Source: SLNP01 sp964568875
Lineage (GTDB): Bacteria; Bacteroidota; Bacteroidia; Bacteroidales; VadinHA17
Length of the DNA: 64,000 bases
Assembly: GCA_964568875.1 (NCBI GenBank)
Contig: CAZMSH010000001.1
Location: forward strand, 62,001-126,000
Reading direction: 5' to 3'
The notes beneath the pieces were generated by a model. It searched no databases and was not told the DNA's origin. It saw only the letters and a program-made list of their open reading frames with translations. The stretch's first letter is position 1. Every line of letters begins with the position of its first letter. A program made the translations under genes and the position numbers. Positions 44,932 through 55,000 of this stretch are shown piece by piece.

Positions 44932-47916
44932 TCAGTTGTCGGTAATTGAGTCATACAAGACCTGTAGTATGCCGGTTCTGATATTCAGGTCAGACAGTTT
45001 GCTGTTGTTGCGGGTAGGATAGACCCTGTTTGACAGGAACACGTAGGTTAGTTCATATTCCGGGTCAATCCAGACAAATGTTCCTGTGAATCCTGAGTGC
45101 CCAAAGCTTGAAGGAGATGCAGATATCGTTGGATAAACCTCTTCAGGAGGCAGTTCATGGTTATCAGGCTTTGGTTTATCAAAACAGAGACCGCGCCGGT
45201 TGTTGTCATTTTCAGGAAACTGATAACTGGTATACTCCTTCATTACCTGTTCGTCTATTATCTGTTCACCGCCATAATTGCCCATTCTTCTGTACATCTC
45301 CATCAGCTTCATAAGGTCACCGGCTGTTGCAAAGAGACCTGCATGTCCTGATGCTCCTCCCAGCATTGCCGCTCCCTCATCATGAACATAGCCGTGAATA
45401 AGCTGCCGGCGGAAGAGCGAATCATACTCGGTCGGCACTATTCTTGACAGCGGGTAACTAAGATAGGGGTTGAAGGTGATGTCAAAAGCACCCAGTTTAT
45501 TGTATATGTTCTTCCTGACAAATTCTGTCCACTGCTCTCCTGTGATTGAAGCTATTATCTCAGGAGCTATTATAAATGCCAGATCGGAGTAGAGATATTT
45601 CTTTTCGCCGATGTCAGAGTTTTTTATCTCTCTGAAGAGCCGGTTTCTATAGGTTCTGTGTATATACATGTTATCGGCTACTGTCAGAGGGAATCTGTCG
45701 GAGGGGCCTGACTGGAAAGTTCTGTTTCTGAACTGTCCGGTAGCTTCATTTATCGTCTCTCTCCAGAAAGGTATCCATGAAACAAGTCCCGCCTGGTGTG
45801 CCAGCATCTCCCTGATTACTATCTTCTCCTTATTGGAACCTTTGAACAATTGGACATAATTACCGAGATGCTCATCAGGTGTGAAACGTCCCTGAGAATT
45901 GAGAAGCATAAGTCCCGGTGTAGCAGCCGATATTTTAGTCACTGAAGCGAGATCGTACAGATCGTCCTCTTTAACCTCAATCCTTCCGTCATATTCATGA
46001 AAGCCGTAACTTTTGCTAAAGACAACAATGCCTTTTCTTGAGGCCATTATCATGCACCCGGGGTATGCACCTTCAGAAATACCCAGTAATGCCAGAGAAT
46101 CAATTTTTTTTTCCAGAATCTCTGAATTCATACCCACAGACTCAGGAAAACCATATTGGAGCCTCAGGTTACCTGCTGTTTTAATGCCATGACCAACAGG
46201 GTACTTAACGTTGATAGTCACCGGCAGAGTGCCGTGCGCTCCGAATCCGCCAAAAATAAGCTGGGCAGCCAGCGATTCAGTATATTCATTGAGCTGATAC
46301 GTCAGCAGTAGCGCTGTAACATCCTGCAATCCCGGCACCCTGTCAATGGAGTATGGATTGCCGAACCAGGTAACCAGGGTGCGGTTCTGACGGTTGAGTT
46401 TTCTGACCAGTGAATCTATTCCGGAGTTAATGCCGGTATCTCTTCCTGTTCTCTGGCCGATGCCGTACACACCTGCTATTACAAGGTCATATCCTTTCAG
46501 TTTTTCAAGGACATTGGTATATCTTTCGCCTCCGCTTAAGTCTATGGTGTAATGGTCAACACGCGAATATTTACCGAGTGTTTTCTGAAAAAGTGAAACC
46601 TCATTTATATTGATTCCCAGGGATGCTATCTTCAGCGATTCCACTCTTTTCACGGGAATGGTGTTATCTCTGTTTTCCAGGAGTGTCAATGCCGAGGCAT
46701 AGAGCTCGCGGGTCAGTGCTTTCATCGCAGGGGTGAACAGCTCATCACTGATATTTTCTGCATCTACCGGGACAGGATTTGCAAGACCGGCCCAGTACTT
46801 TGCCGCAAGCACCCTTCTGCATCTCTCCTCTATGCTCGTTATTGTCAGTGATCCGTTTTCCAGGGCAGCCATAATAGACTCCACGGCCCTTCCGGGGTCA
46901 GTAACATATTCAAGAACATCCATTCCTGCAGCCAGCGCAAGTACTTCAGACTCACCCTGTTTTGTATACTTTGTTATCCCGCCCATATTCATGGCGTCTG
47001 ACACTATCAGTCCCCTGAAGTTCATATCGTTTCTCAGCAGGCCTGTCAGTACAGGGTGGGAGATTGTTGCAGGTATGTTGGTTCCGGGATCTAATGCCGG
47101 AACCCAGATGTGACCCGGCATTACCGCACCTATTCCGCTGTTGACAAGTGATCTGAAAGGTACCAGTTCGACACTCTGAAGCCTCTGCATATTGTGTTTG
47201 ATAACCGGCAGATCGAGATGAGAGTCAACTTCAGTATCACCGTGTCCCGGGAAGTGCTTGGCAACGGCTATTATACCGTTATCCTGCATTCCCTTCATAT
47301 AGGCAACTGTCTTGCTGCTGACAGATTCAGGGTCCTCACCGAATGATCTGGCGTTTATGACAGGATTTTTAGGATTATTGTTGATATCTGCAACGGGGGC
47401 CAGGTTGATATCAACACCTGATCGTTTCATCTGATCAGCAATGTATCTGCCCATTGTGTATATCAGCGAGTCATTTTTTACTGCTCCCAGAGTCATCTGG
47501 AAGGGGAACCCGGGTACCTCTTCCAGTCTCATTCCCACACCCCATTCTCCATCTATGGCAATCAGTGGGGGAACCCTGGATATTTCTCTGAAGTGATTGA
47601 TCATCTGCGCCTGTCGGGGCGCTTCTCCCTGGAAGAAAATAACTCCGCCAATACCATGTTTCTGAACTACCTTGCTGATATTGACATCATAACTTATATC
47701 GCGGTTGGCAAATGCGGCAATCCAGATAAGCTGACCTATTTTCTCTTCTGTGGTAAGGCTTTTCATCACTGAATCTACCCAGGGATGGTCAGCATACTTA
47801 AGGTATGGCGGATCTGATGACTGTGATTTCAGGATAAAACCTGGTAAGAACAGAAGTAATATCAGAATTTGTACCGGAACAGACTTGATTTTCATTGACA
47901 CTGGATTGCTTTTCAT
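44932..47916 (-). CDS. GH3 beta-N-acetylglucosaminidase (NagZ-type) fused to a beta-lactamase-fold serine hydrolase
   Basis: 994 aa with a signal peptide. Residues about 45-385 are GH3. KHFPGHGDTEVDSH at 220-233 holds the His/Asp acid-base pair specific to NagZ-type enzymes, and D307 in SDAMNMGG is the nucleophile. A GH3 C-terminal-type domain follows (about 400-575). Residues about 595-990 are a beta-lactamase/S12 fold with SVTK (658-661), YSD (776-778) and HSG (940-942). In Bacillus subtilis, NagZ and the S12-fold amidase AmiE are separate neighbours that strip GlcNAc and peptide from muropeptides. This fusion may do both steps in the periplasm. It overlaps the GH18 gene by 4 bp. Confidence 0.92.
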   Translation of the reverse strand: MKSNPVSMKIKSVPVQILILLLFLPGFILKSQSSDPPYLKYADHPWVDSVMKSLTTEEKIGQLIWIAAFANRDISYDVNISKVVQKHGIGGVIFFQGEAPRQAQMINHFREISRVPPLIAIDGEWGVGMRLEEVPGFPFQMTLGAVKNDSLIYTMGRYIADQMKRSGVDINLAPVADINNNPKNPVINARSFGEDPESVSSKTVAYMKGMQDNGIIAVAKHFPGHGDTEVDSHLDLPVIKHNMQRLQSVELVPFRSLVNSGIGAVMPGHIWVPALDPGTNIPATISHPVLTGLLRNDMNFRGLIVSDAMNMGGITKYTKQGESEVLALAAGMDVLEYVTDPGRAVESIMAALENGSLTITSIEERCRRVLAAKYWAGLANPVPVDAENISDELFTPAMKALTRELYASALTLLENRDNTIPVKRVESLKIASLGININEVSLFQKTLGKYSRVDHYTIDLSGGERYTNVLEKLKGYDLVIAGVYGIGQRTGRDTGINSGIDSLVRKLNRQNRTLVTWFGNPYSIDRVPGLQDVTALLLTYQLNEYTESLAAQLIFGGFGAHGTLPVTINVKYPVGHGIKTAGNLRLQYGFPESVGMNSEILEKKIDSLALLGISEGAYPGCMIMASRKGIVVFSKSYGFHEYDGRIEVKEDDLYDLASVTKISAATPGLMLLNSQGRFTPDEHLGNYVQLFKGSNKEKIVIREMLAHQAGLVSWIPFWRETINEATGQFRNRTFQSGPSDRFPLTVADNMYIHRTYRNRLFREIKNSDIGEKKYLYSDLAFIIAPEIIASITGEQWTEFVRKNIYNKLGAFDITFNPYLSYPLSRIVPTEYDSLFRRQLIHGYVHDEGAAMLGGASGHAGLFATAGDLMKLMEMYRRMGNYGGEQIIDEQVMKEYTSYQFPENDNNRRGLCFDKPKPDNHELPPEEVYPTISASPSSFGHSGFTGTFVWIDPEYELTYVFLSNRVYPTRNNSKLSDLNIRTGILQVLYDSITDN

Positions 47917-49355
47917 TGTTTGATATATATAACTCTTCCTGCAGTTCTCTTATTGCCTGTCTGAAGAACACAAAAATAGATGCCTGTTGCATAACCAGTC
48001 ATAGTGAACTCTCTCGAGTGGTAACCCTCAGGTAGTTCTCCGGAGGCGATAATCAACCTTTCACGACCGGAATTATCATAGAGGGACAACCTGATATCGG
48101 AGTGGGATGACAGGTATAACCTGACTACAGCACTTGTAGTTACCGGCATAGGAAAAATGGTTAATATTTCGTCCTCAGGTTCTCCATATGATGAAAATGA
48201 TGAGATCAAACCATTCCATATTTTCGGGTCACCTCCTTCATAGCTCAGGGCCCATATACCAACTCCGGCAATATCTCTTGTTTTCACAAGGTCGTATTTA
48301 AGTTTCAGGCTTTGTTCATCATCAAACCACATTTGTCTCCAGTTTGCTGAGCTGAGGTACGCTACCCAGGGTACGAAAGTCGTTGCATCGAAGGTTTTGG
48401 AATGAGCTTCAGCCAGCGTAACTGCTGCGCTGTAGAATCTTGCCGTTCCGGTGCCTGTTGTTGCTGATTTACGGGCTGAACTTACGACAGGCCAGTCATA
48501 GCCGTACCAGGGGACGGCGAGTACCAGCTTCTCCTTAGGCACGCCTGCATTAAGATAAGTGTCTATCGTTCTTGTAACATTGTAGTTTTCACCGGCAACA
48601 GGGGCTACCGGTCCCGCTGTGGACGAGCCCCGCCAGTAATAGTCATAGCCCATAATGATGATATAGTCACATATCTTTGAAAGGTTGGCAAGATCCCACG
48701 ATCCTGACCAGTCGACTGCAGGGGTGGCGATTGACAGCTCAGCTTCCGGCATTGCCGATTTAATTATCCTTTCGGCCCGCTGCATGAAGCTTACCATGTT
48801 GTTTCTCTGAGCGAGAGGGAGGGCCTCAAAATCGAAGTTAACCCCATCTCCGTTTCTTGAAAAGAGCAGGTTCCTTACAGTTGTCAGGAGGGTATGCTGC
48901 TTTACGGTGTCTTCAAGGATTGCTGTATTTCTTGCTGCTCCAAAGTTGGTTACCGTCAGAAGAACCCTGGTTCCTCGGTTATGGGCATAATTGATTATGG
49001 GTGTTGAGTTCCAGTCTCTGATGGTTGTATAACCACCTGTAGCAGTGTCTACTTCATAACTGAAGTAGGCGATATGGGTAAGGGCGTTGTAATTGTATGA
49101 CTGGTAGGCATTTGAGGAAGCCCAGTATGGGTGCCATCCAATCACCTTGCGGTTGACCATCTTGGGGGTTGTGGTTAAGAGTTTCTCAGGCACGCTGAAA
49201 TCGTAGCTCTTAACCCCGAAATAGTCAGGCTTGAACAGAGAGTAATAATCCATCTGCAGCTGATGGATAGATTTAAATGAACTATCTGGAAGCTGCGCAA
49301 CTGCTTCTGCCAATGTAAGTAACAAAACAAAGCAGGCAAGCACCCTTGTGTACAT
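47913..49355 (-). CDS. Exported GH18 glycosidase with type IX secretion sorting domain
   Basis: 480 aa with a signal peptide (1-20). The catalytic strand is DGVNFDFE (170-177), with E177 as the acid. This form is close to YaaH/SleL-type GH18 enzymes that cut peptidoglycan at GlcNAc. 'IIIMGYDYYW' and 'LVLAVPWYGYDWP' are further family motifs. The last about 80 residues ('IFPMPVTTSAVVRLYLSS' to 'TGIYFCVLQTGNKRTAGRV') form a T9SS type A sorting domain, so it is sent across the outer membrane. It starts 2 bp after gntR and ends overlapping the GH3 fusion. Chitin as substrate is possible, but the locus favours peptidoglycan. Confidence 0.9.
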   Translation of the reverse strand: MYTRVLACFVLLLTLAEAVAQLPDSSFKSIHQLQMDYYSLFKPDYFGVKSYDFSVPEKLLTTTPKMVNRKVIGWHPYWASSNAYQSYNYNALTHIAYFSYEVDTATGGYTTIRDWNSTPIINYAHNRGTRVLLTVTNFGAARNTAILEDTVKQHTLLTTVRNLLFSRNGDGVNFDFEALPLAQRNNMVSFMQRAERIIKSAMPEAELSIATPAVDWSGSWDLANLSKICDYIIIMGYDYYWRGSSTAGPVAPVAGENYNVTRTIDTYLNAGVPKEKLVLAVPWYGYDWPVVSSARKSATTGTGTARFYSAAVTLAEAHSKTFDATTFVPWVAYLSSANWRQMWFDDEQSLKLKYDLVKTRDIAGVGIWALSYEGGDPKIWNGLISSFSSYGEPEDEILTIFPMPVTTSAVVRLYLSSHSDIRLSLYDNSGRERLIIASGELPEGYHSREFTMTGYATGIYFCVLQTGNKRTAGRVIYIKQ

Positions 49356-49357
49356 CT

Positions 49358-50077
49358 CTATTTTCTGAAATATTTATTGTATATCTCCATATTCCTTTCC
49401 AGAAGCTGAATGGAAAGTTCATAAGCTCTTTCGCTGTCCTTATCCCTGAATGCCTGAATAAGGTCCACCTGATATTTCAGAGTATATTCCTTTTCACCCT
49501 CAATATTACCGTAGATAAGATTTCTCATCCTCGGTAGCAGAGAGTAGACAGGTTCAAGACTGATGATTACTATCGGGTTCTGTGTAGATTTAGCCAGGGT
49601 CATGTGAAATCTGTTAATGAGATCAACTTCCAGCTGGGTATTGTCAGGGTCACACTTCTGCAGCTCCCTGTTTATTTTCTGAAGCCTTTTAATATCCTCA
49701 TCGGTTCTGTTTTTCGCAGCCAGCCGGGCCACCTCAGGCTCAAAAAGCCTTCTGACTTCGATGATCTGGATGATAAGGTCTGAGTTGAACCGCAGGTCAT
49801 AGAAAAGGTGAAGTGAGTTTATGGCATCCTCGATTCTGAGTTCAGAGATGTATATGCCACTCCCTTTTCTGATGTCTATCAGTCCTCTGGCGCTCAGGCG
49901 CCTGAGTGCTTCGCGGACGGCAGTGCGACTAACTGCAAACTGGGCACAGAGCTCCTTTTCCGATGGAAGCCTGGTTCCGGGTATCAGTTTCTTTTGCCTA
50001 ATGGCTTCTTCTATCTTGCGCTCAATTTTCTGGCTGAGTGTAAGACCGGTGCCGATCTTGCTGAAAATATCCTCCAT
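49358..50077 (-). CDS. GntR family regulator, FCD (FadR-type) subfamily
   Basis: 239 aa. A winged HTH (about 10-78: 'LIPGTRLPSEKELCAQFAVS', 'VREALRRLSARGLIDIRKGS') precedes an all-helical FCD ligand domain (about 95-232). FCD domains usually bind carboxylic acids or sugar acids with a metal. It is embedded between murQ and the GH18 gene, so it probably controls this locus and may sense a muropeptide-derived sugar phosphate or lactate. In Gram-negative relatives murQ is often controlled by RpiR-type MurR; here a GntR protein takes that position. Confidence 0.9.
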   Translation of the reverse strand: MEDIFSKIGTGLTLSQKIERKIEEAIRQKKLIPGTRLPSEKELCAQFAVSRTAVREALRRLSARGLIDIRKGSGIYISELRIEDAINSLHLFYDLRFNSDLIIQIIEVRRLFEPEVARLAAKNRTDEDIKRLQKINRELQKCDPDNTQLEVDLINRFHMTLAKSTQNPIVIISLEPVYSLLPRMRNLIYGNIEGEKEYTLKYQVDLIQAFRDKDSERAYELSIQLLERNMEIYNKYFRK

Positions 50078-50125
50078 TTGTAAGAGTTTTAACTGATCAG
50101 GTAAGGTTATTAATATACTTGGTTA

Positions 50126-50977
50126 TTATTCTTCTTCATCAGTGTAGAGCATTCTGTACGACTCAAGTGCTTTCTTTACCGAACCGTACTGCAACAGCAA
50201 TATCTGTGCTGCTTCACTTTGAATATTAAGCTCTTCAACTATCATTCTGGTTCCACGTTCGATAAGCTTCTTATTCGTAAGCTGCATGTTGACCATCCTG
50301 TTGCCCTTAACCCTGCCGAGCTTGATCATAAGAATGGTACTGATCATATTGAGAATCATCTTCTGGGCTGTCCCTGCCTTAAGCCTGGTGCTGCCGGTAA
50401 CGAATTCCGGACCAACGACGGCAACAATGGGAAACTCTGCTACCTCAGCCACTTTGCTACCGGGATTACAGGTAATGCAGCCTGTCAGAATGCCCTTTTC
50501 CCTGGCTTTCATTATACCTCCTACAACGTAGGGGGTAGATCCTGATGCAGCTATTCCAATAACCGTATCATTTGTATTAATATTGAATATCTCAAGTTCC
50601 ATCCAGGCCTTCAAAGGGTCATCTTCAGCAGCTTCCACAGCCTTGCGGAGGGCAATCTCTCCTCCTGCTATCAACCCGATTATTCTGTCGTGAACACCGA
50701 AAGTGGGAGGAATCTCAGATGCGTCAAGAACTCCAAGGCGACCACTGGTTCCGGCTCCCAGATAAAACACCCGGCCACCCTTTAACATCCTCTTGATAAT
50801 TTTACTTACAAGTACTTCTATCTGTGGTATTGCTTCCCTTACTGCAAGATGGACTTTTGCATCTTCACTATTGATGCTTGTCAGAAGCTCATTTACAGAC
50901 ATCTTTTCAAGATTGTCGAAATTTGATGGAGACTCTGTTATGCTTAGATTGTTGTTTTTATCTGTATGCTGAATCAT
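50126..50977 (-). CDS. murQ: N-acetylmuramic acid 6-phosphate etherase
   Basis: 283 aa, near the usual 300. A SIS-fold lyase that converts MurNAc-6-P into GlcNAc-6-P and D-lactate. The signature 'YLGAGTSGRLGVLDASEIPP', then 'IAGGEIALRKAVEAAEDD' and 'GIAASGSTPYVVGG', identify MurQ rather than GckR. It lies 9 bp after the kinase gene and 48 bp before gntR. Confidence 0.97.
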   Translation of the reverse strand: MIQHTDKNNNLSITESPSNFDNLEKMSVNELLTSINSEDAKVHLAVREAIPQIEVLVSKIIKRMLKGGRVFYLGAGTSGRLGVLDASEIPPTFGVHDRIIGLIAGGEIALRKAVEAAEDDPLKAWMELEIFNINTNDTVIGIAASGSTPYVVGGIMKAREKGILTGCITCNPGSKVAEVAEFPIVAVVGPEFVTGSTRLKAGTAQKMILNMISTILMIKLGRVKGNRMVNMQLTNKKLIERGTRMIVEELNIQSEAAQILLLQYGSVKKALESYRMLYTDEEE

Positions 50978-50986
50978 TTTGTTCTG

Positions 50987-51829
50987 TTATAAATGCCTGA
51001 TATGATATTTAATGAGCTCAACCATGGGTGCCACCGTTATTTTTCCCGGCTTAAGACCGTATTTAGCGAGGCAGCCTGATAAGACTTCACTGAAATGATA
51101 TGCCACACTGCCTGTAACATGAATGGGGCATCTTGTTGCTTCAGAGTATTGTAATATATTCCTGACAATGAATTCATCAAATGAAGAGACCACTATCTGC
51201 CTGAGTTCGGGAATCTCAATATTCTCAGAAAGGAACCTTGAGAAGCTTCCCATAAACCTGCTTGGAAACGACTTCCGGTAAACATTGTCAAGTATCTCGG
51301 CCTGAGTAAGACTATACTTTTCATTGAACAGATCGATCACCTCCGGCGGCAGTTGACGTTTCAGTATGTCTGAAAGAAGTTTTCTGCCCAACACTGCAGC
51401 ACTACCCTCATCGCCAAGTATATAGCCCAGGGCGGGTACGTTGCTGACCACCTGGTTCCCGTCGTAATAACATGAATTGGAACCTGTTCCAAGGATGCAG
51501 GCAATGCCTGGCTCATCATGGCATAATGATCTGGCTGCACCTAAAAGATCACTTCCGACATATACTTCATCTGTAAGGAAGAACTTGCCTAGAGCTGCCT
51601 TTACTATATCGTTTTTCTCAGGCGTATTGCAGCCTGTACCGTAGAAGTAAACCCTGTCTGCCGGTAACCCCTGAATGCCGGTAAGTTCCCGTTCAAGAAG
51701 AGCGGTAATCTCTTCTGCTGACAGAAAATATGGATTGATCCCACCGGTCATTACAGTATCTTCCGCAGCCCCGTCTCTCAGAACAACCCATTCGGCCTTT
51801 GTAGAACCACTGTCAGCAATAATTGTCAT
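50987..51829 (-). CDS. BadF/BadG-family amino-sugar kinase, MurK/NagK-like
   Basis: 280 aa. ASKHA-fold kinase: phosphate-1 motif 'IIADSGSTKAEWVVL', 'YFYGTGCNTPEKN', phosphate-2 'GIACILGTGSNSCYYDG', adenosine motif 'HVTGSVAYHFSE'. Members of this Bacteroidota group phosphorylate MurNAc and/or GlcNAc at position 6; MurK of Tannerella forsythia is a known MurNAc kinase. Being directly before murQ argues for MurNAc as substrate. First gene of the leftward operon, with a putative promoter at 51901-51908. Confidence 0.88.
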   Translation of the reverse strand: MTIIADSGSTKAEWVVLRDGAAEDTVMTGGINPYFLSAEEITALLERELTGIQGLPADRVYFYGTGCNTPEKNDIVKAALGKFFLTDEVYVGSDLLGAARSLCHDEPGIACILGTGSNSCYYDGNQVVSNVPALGYILGDEGSAAVLGRKLLSDILKRQLPPEVIDLFNEKYSLTQAEILDNVYRKSFPSRFMGSFSRFLSENIEIPELRQIVVSSFDEFIVRNILQYSEATRCPIHVTGSVAYHFSEVLSGCLAKYGLKPGKITVAPMVELIKYHIRHL

Positions 51830-51884
51830 TTCTGAATATTAAGTAATTGCTATCTTGTGAAAAAAAACCAAAGATCACTATTTT

Positions 51885-51904
51885 TTTGTATCCGCTTACA
51901 CAAA
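51885..51904. promoter_or_regulatory. Candidate operator in the divergent murK/amidase control region
   Basis: An inverted repeat TTTGT-N10-ACAAA, containing TGTA-N6-TACA, lies next to and partly over the putative murK -7 element. Its size and place suit a GntR dimer. It is a guess from one occurrence. Confidence 0.35.
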
Positions 51905-51908
51905 TGTA
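51901..51908 (-). promoter_or_regulatory. Putative promoter -7 element of the murK-murQ operon (TACATTTG)
   Basis: Exact TAnnTTTG match on the minus strand, about 71 bases before the kinase ATG. Confidence 0.45.
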
Positions 51909-51969
51909 TCAATAAAATTGAAATAATCCTGTTTTTTGTAGGATGTATGACATATTCCAAAAAACTTCC

Positions 51970-51977
51970 TATTTTTG
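51970..51977 (+). promoter_or_regulatory. Putative promoter -7 element of the rightward operon (TATTTTTG)
   Basis: Exact TAnnTTTG match 37 bases before the ATG at 52015; no clear -33. Confidence 0.45.
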
Positions 51978-52014
51978 AACTCAGTTCCTTCTGTTCACCC
52001 ATACTCTGTTCCCG

Positions 52015-55000
52015 ATGAATAATCATACATTAAGGCTTTTATTTTCAATTACTATCATAGTTTTGTCAGGTAGTCTGAGTTTGTTTTCACAGGATACCGG
52101 AGAACGTGACCCACGTGCTGAATGGAGATTGCGATCATGGACCAGTCCCCTGACTGAATTCAGCCACATGGCAATACCCCGGATTGATTCAGTTACAAGT
52201 GTTGGCGGCAGCAATATTTTAAACGTATTTTTTGCACCTCAGTTATCATATTATCCTTTCAGGGAGGGTCATGTACGGTTATTTAACCAGTCGCTTGGGG
52301 ATGAACTGGGCTGGCGTTATCGTCGTTATATAGTAAGTTCATATTCAAATGGATATAATATTGAGCAATTGATTCCGAATCTTTACAGAACCTCTGTTGA
52401 TATTGACTCCTCAAGAATAATAGTCCCGTCTGCCGAAAGGCCCCTGATGATCAGGAGAAAGGATGAAGTGGTGCCTGGGTACGGGCTATCTGGCAAGGGA
52501 ATAGCCTTATGGCAGAGTCACGGATATTACTATGAAGCATCTCTTGACAGGTGGGAATGGCAGAGGGCCAAGCTGTTTGGCACAGTGGAAGATGTTTCAA
52601 CGATGGCCTATGTGATGCCTTATCTTGTTCCGATGCTTGAGAAGGCCGGGGCAGGTGTATATCTGCCCAGGGAAAGGGATACAGGTATTAATGAGGTTAT
52701 TGTTGATAATGATATATCAACAGGCTCGTCTGAAGTTATAATACAACTTTATGAGAATGTCAGTGATACCATAACCGGGTTTCTGCATGCAGATACCATC
52801 TTCAGGTTTCAGAATCCGTTTAAAATGGGTACGGCGGTCAGGGTTAAGGGCGGGTCAGCTGTTTATATTCCCGATATACCTGAAGCCGGTAACTATGCTT
52901 TATATGTCTCATGGCCTTCATCGCGTGACAACAGCAGTCAGGTTGAGTATTCTGTAAGCCACACAGGAGGTGTTACTTTATTTGAGGTTGATCAGACAGT
53001 AGGCGGACCGACCTGGCATTACCTTGGCACCTTCAATTTCAGGGAAGGCAAGGATTCATTAAGCGGATCGGTTGCTGTATATGATACGTCAGGTGATGGA
53101 GCCTGGGTTGGTTTTGATGCAATGAAGTTCGGAGGAGGTATGGGCAATGTTGCACGCAGACCAGCCGGGGCTGTCCTTCCAAATCAGAGATCGGTTGATG
53201 CTTCGGGCCAGGCCAAAATCAGTTCTGACATTAAAATACCGGCAGCAACCTGGAAGACAAGCGGTAAACCGAGATATGTTGAGGGAGCCAGATACTGGTT
53301 GCAGTATGCCGGCATGCCTGATTCACTGGTATATACTCCGAATAGTTACCGTAATGACTATAATGATGATTACATGTCACGGGCACTATGGGTAAATTAT
53401 CTTACAGCCTCACCCGGAAAAGAGGCTGATAGTGCGACGGGGCTCGGCATTCCTGTTGATATAGCCTTTGCGTTCCATACTGATGCAGGAATTACTGAAG
53501 ATGATTCGGTAATAGGTACCCTGGCCATATATTCTACTGCCAGCGATGGAGGATTTTTTTCTGACGGAACCTCGCGAATGGCCAGTCGCGACCTCAATGA
53601 TATTGTGCAGACACAAATAGTAAGTGATTTAAGAGCAGGCTTTAATTCTGAGTGGACAAGGAGGGGTTTATGGGACAGGCCATATTACGAGGCGAGGCGT
53701 CCCGATGTTCCGACCATGCTTCTTGAGCTTCTTTCTCATCAGAACCTTGCAGATCAGCGGTACGGCCTTGACCCGCGATTCAGGTTTGCTGCAAGCAGGG
53801 CTATATACAAGGGGATGTTGAGGTATTTTGCCTACAATGAGAACAGACCTTATGTTGTACAGCCGCTTCCTGTGACCGGATTTGCCGTGATGCCGGCAGG
53901 AGAGAAGAGGGTCAGACTATCATGGGAGCCACAGGCTGATCCGCTTGAGCCTTCGGCTGTGCCTGACAGGTACAGGGTTTACAGGCGGACAGCTGAAAAT
54001 GGTTTTGACAATGGAATAATAACCGAAGGTACTTCTGTTGAGTTTCAACTTGAAGAAGACGTAATATACAGTTTCAAGGTAACGGCCATTAATGAAGGGG
54101 GTGAGAGTTTTGATTCTGAGATACTGGCTGCCGGTTTCTCGTCTGCCTCATCGGGAAATGTGCTTATTGTCAATGCATTTGACAGGGTGTGCGGACCTGA
54201 ATGGTTTGACCGTGACGGCATGGCGGGGGTGGCCTGGTGGCATGACCGGGGTGTGCCGCGATATTATGATTTTGTTACCATAGGCAATCAGTATGACTTT
54301 GACAGACGCTCTCCATGGCTCGATGATGATGCACCCGGCTGGGGAGCCACATGGTCTGATATGGAGGGGATGGTTATTCCTGGTAATACATTTGACTTTC
54401 CCGTTGTACACGGAAGTTCAATAATTAAAGCCGGATATTCATTTTTCTCAGTATCAGATGAATACTTTGGTTCACAACCGCTTGATAGTAAGACTTTCAG
54501 GGCGGTAAACATAATTCTTGGCGAGGAGAAATCGACGTATGGATTTCCTGACAGAAATGTTGCTGAGTTTTCTGTTTACACGACTGCTTTTATGGAAAGG
54601 ATAAAACAGGTTACCGGTGACGGGGTGCACATATTCATGTCAGGAGCATATGTGGGTACCGACCTGTTACATTCACAGACCGATACAACAGCTCTCGGTT
54701 TTGCTGCGAACTACCTGCATTTTGCACCACGTACAAACCATGCCGTAAACTCAGGAGAACTCTATGCAACCGACGCTGCTCTGCCTGATTTCTCAGGCAG
54801 GTATACTTTCAATACGGGATATTCAGGGTCTGTTTATGCTGTCGAAGCTCCTGACGCGATAGAGCCTGCGGGAAGAGGAGCTGCCACAGCCTTCAGGTAC
54901 TCCCAGAATCACACATCAGCTGGTGTTATGTACAAGGGGGCATACAGTACCTTCATTCTTGGTTTTCCGTTTGAAACAATCGTTTCTGTTGCTGAGCGCG

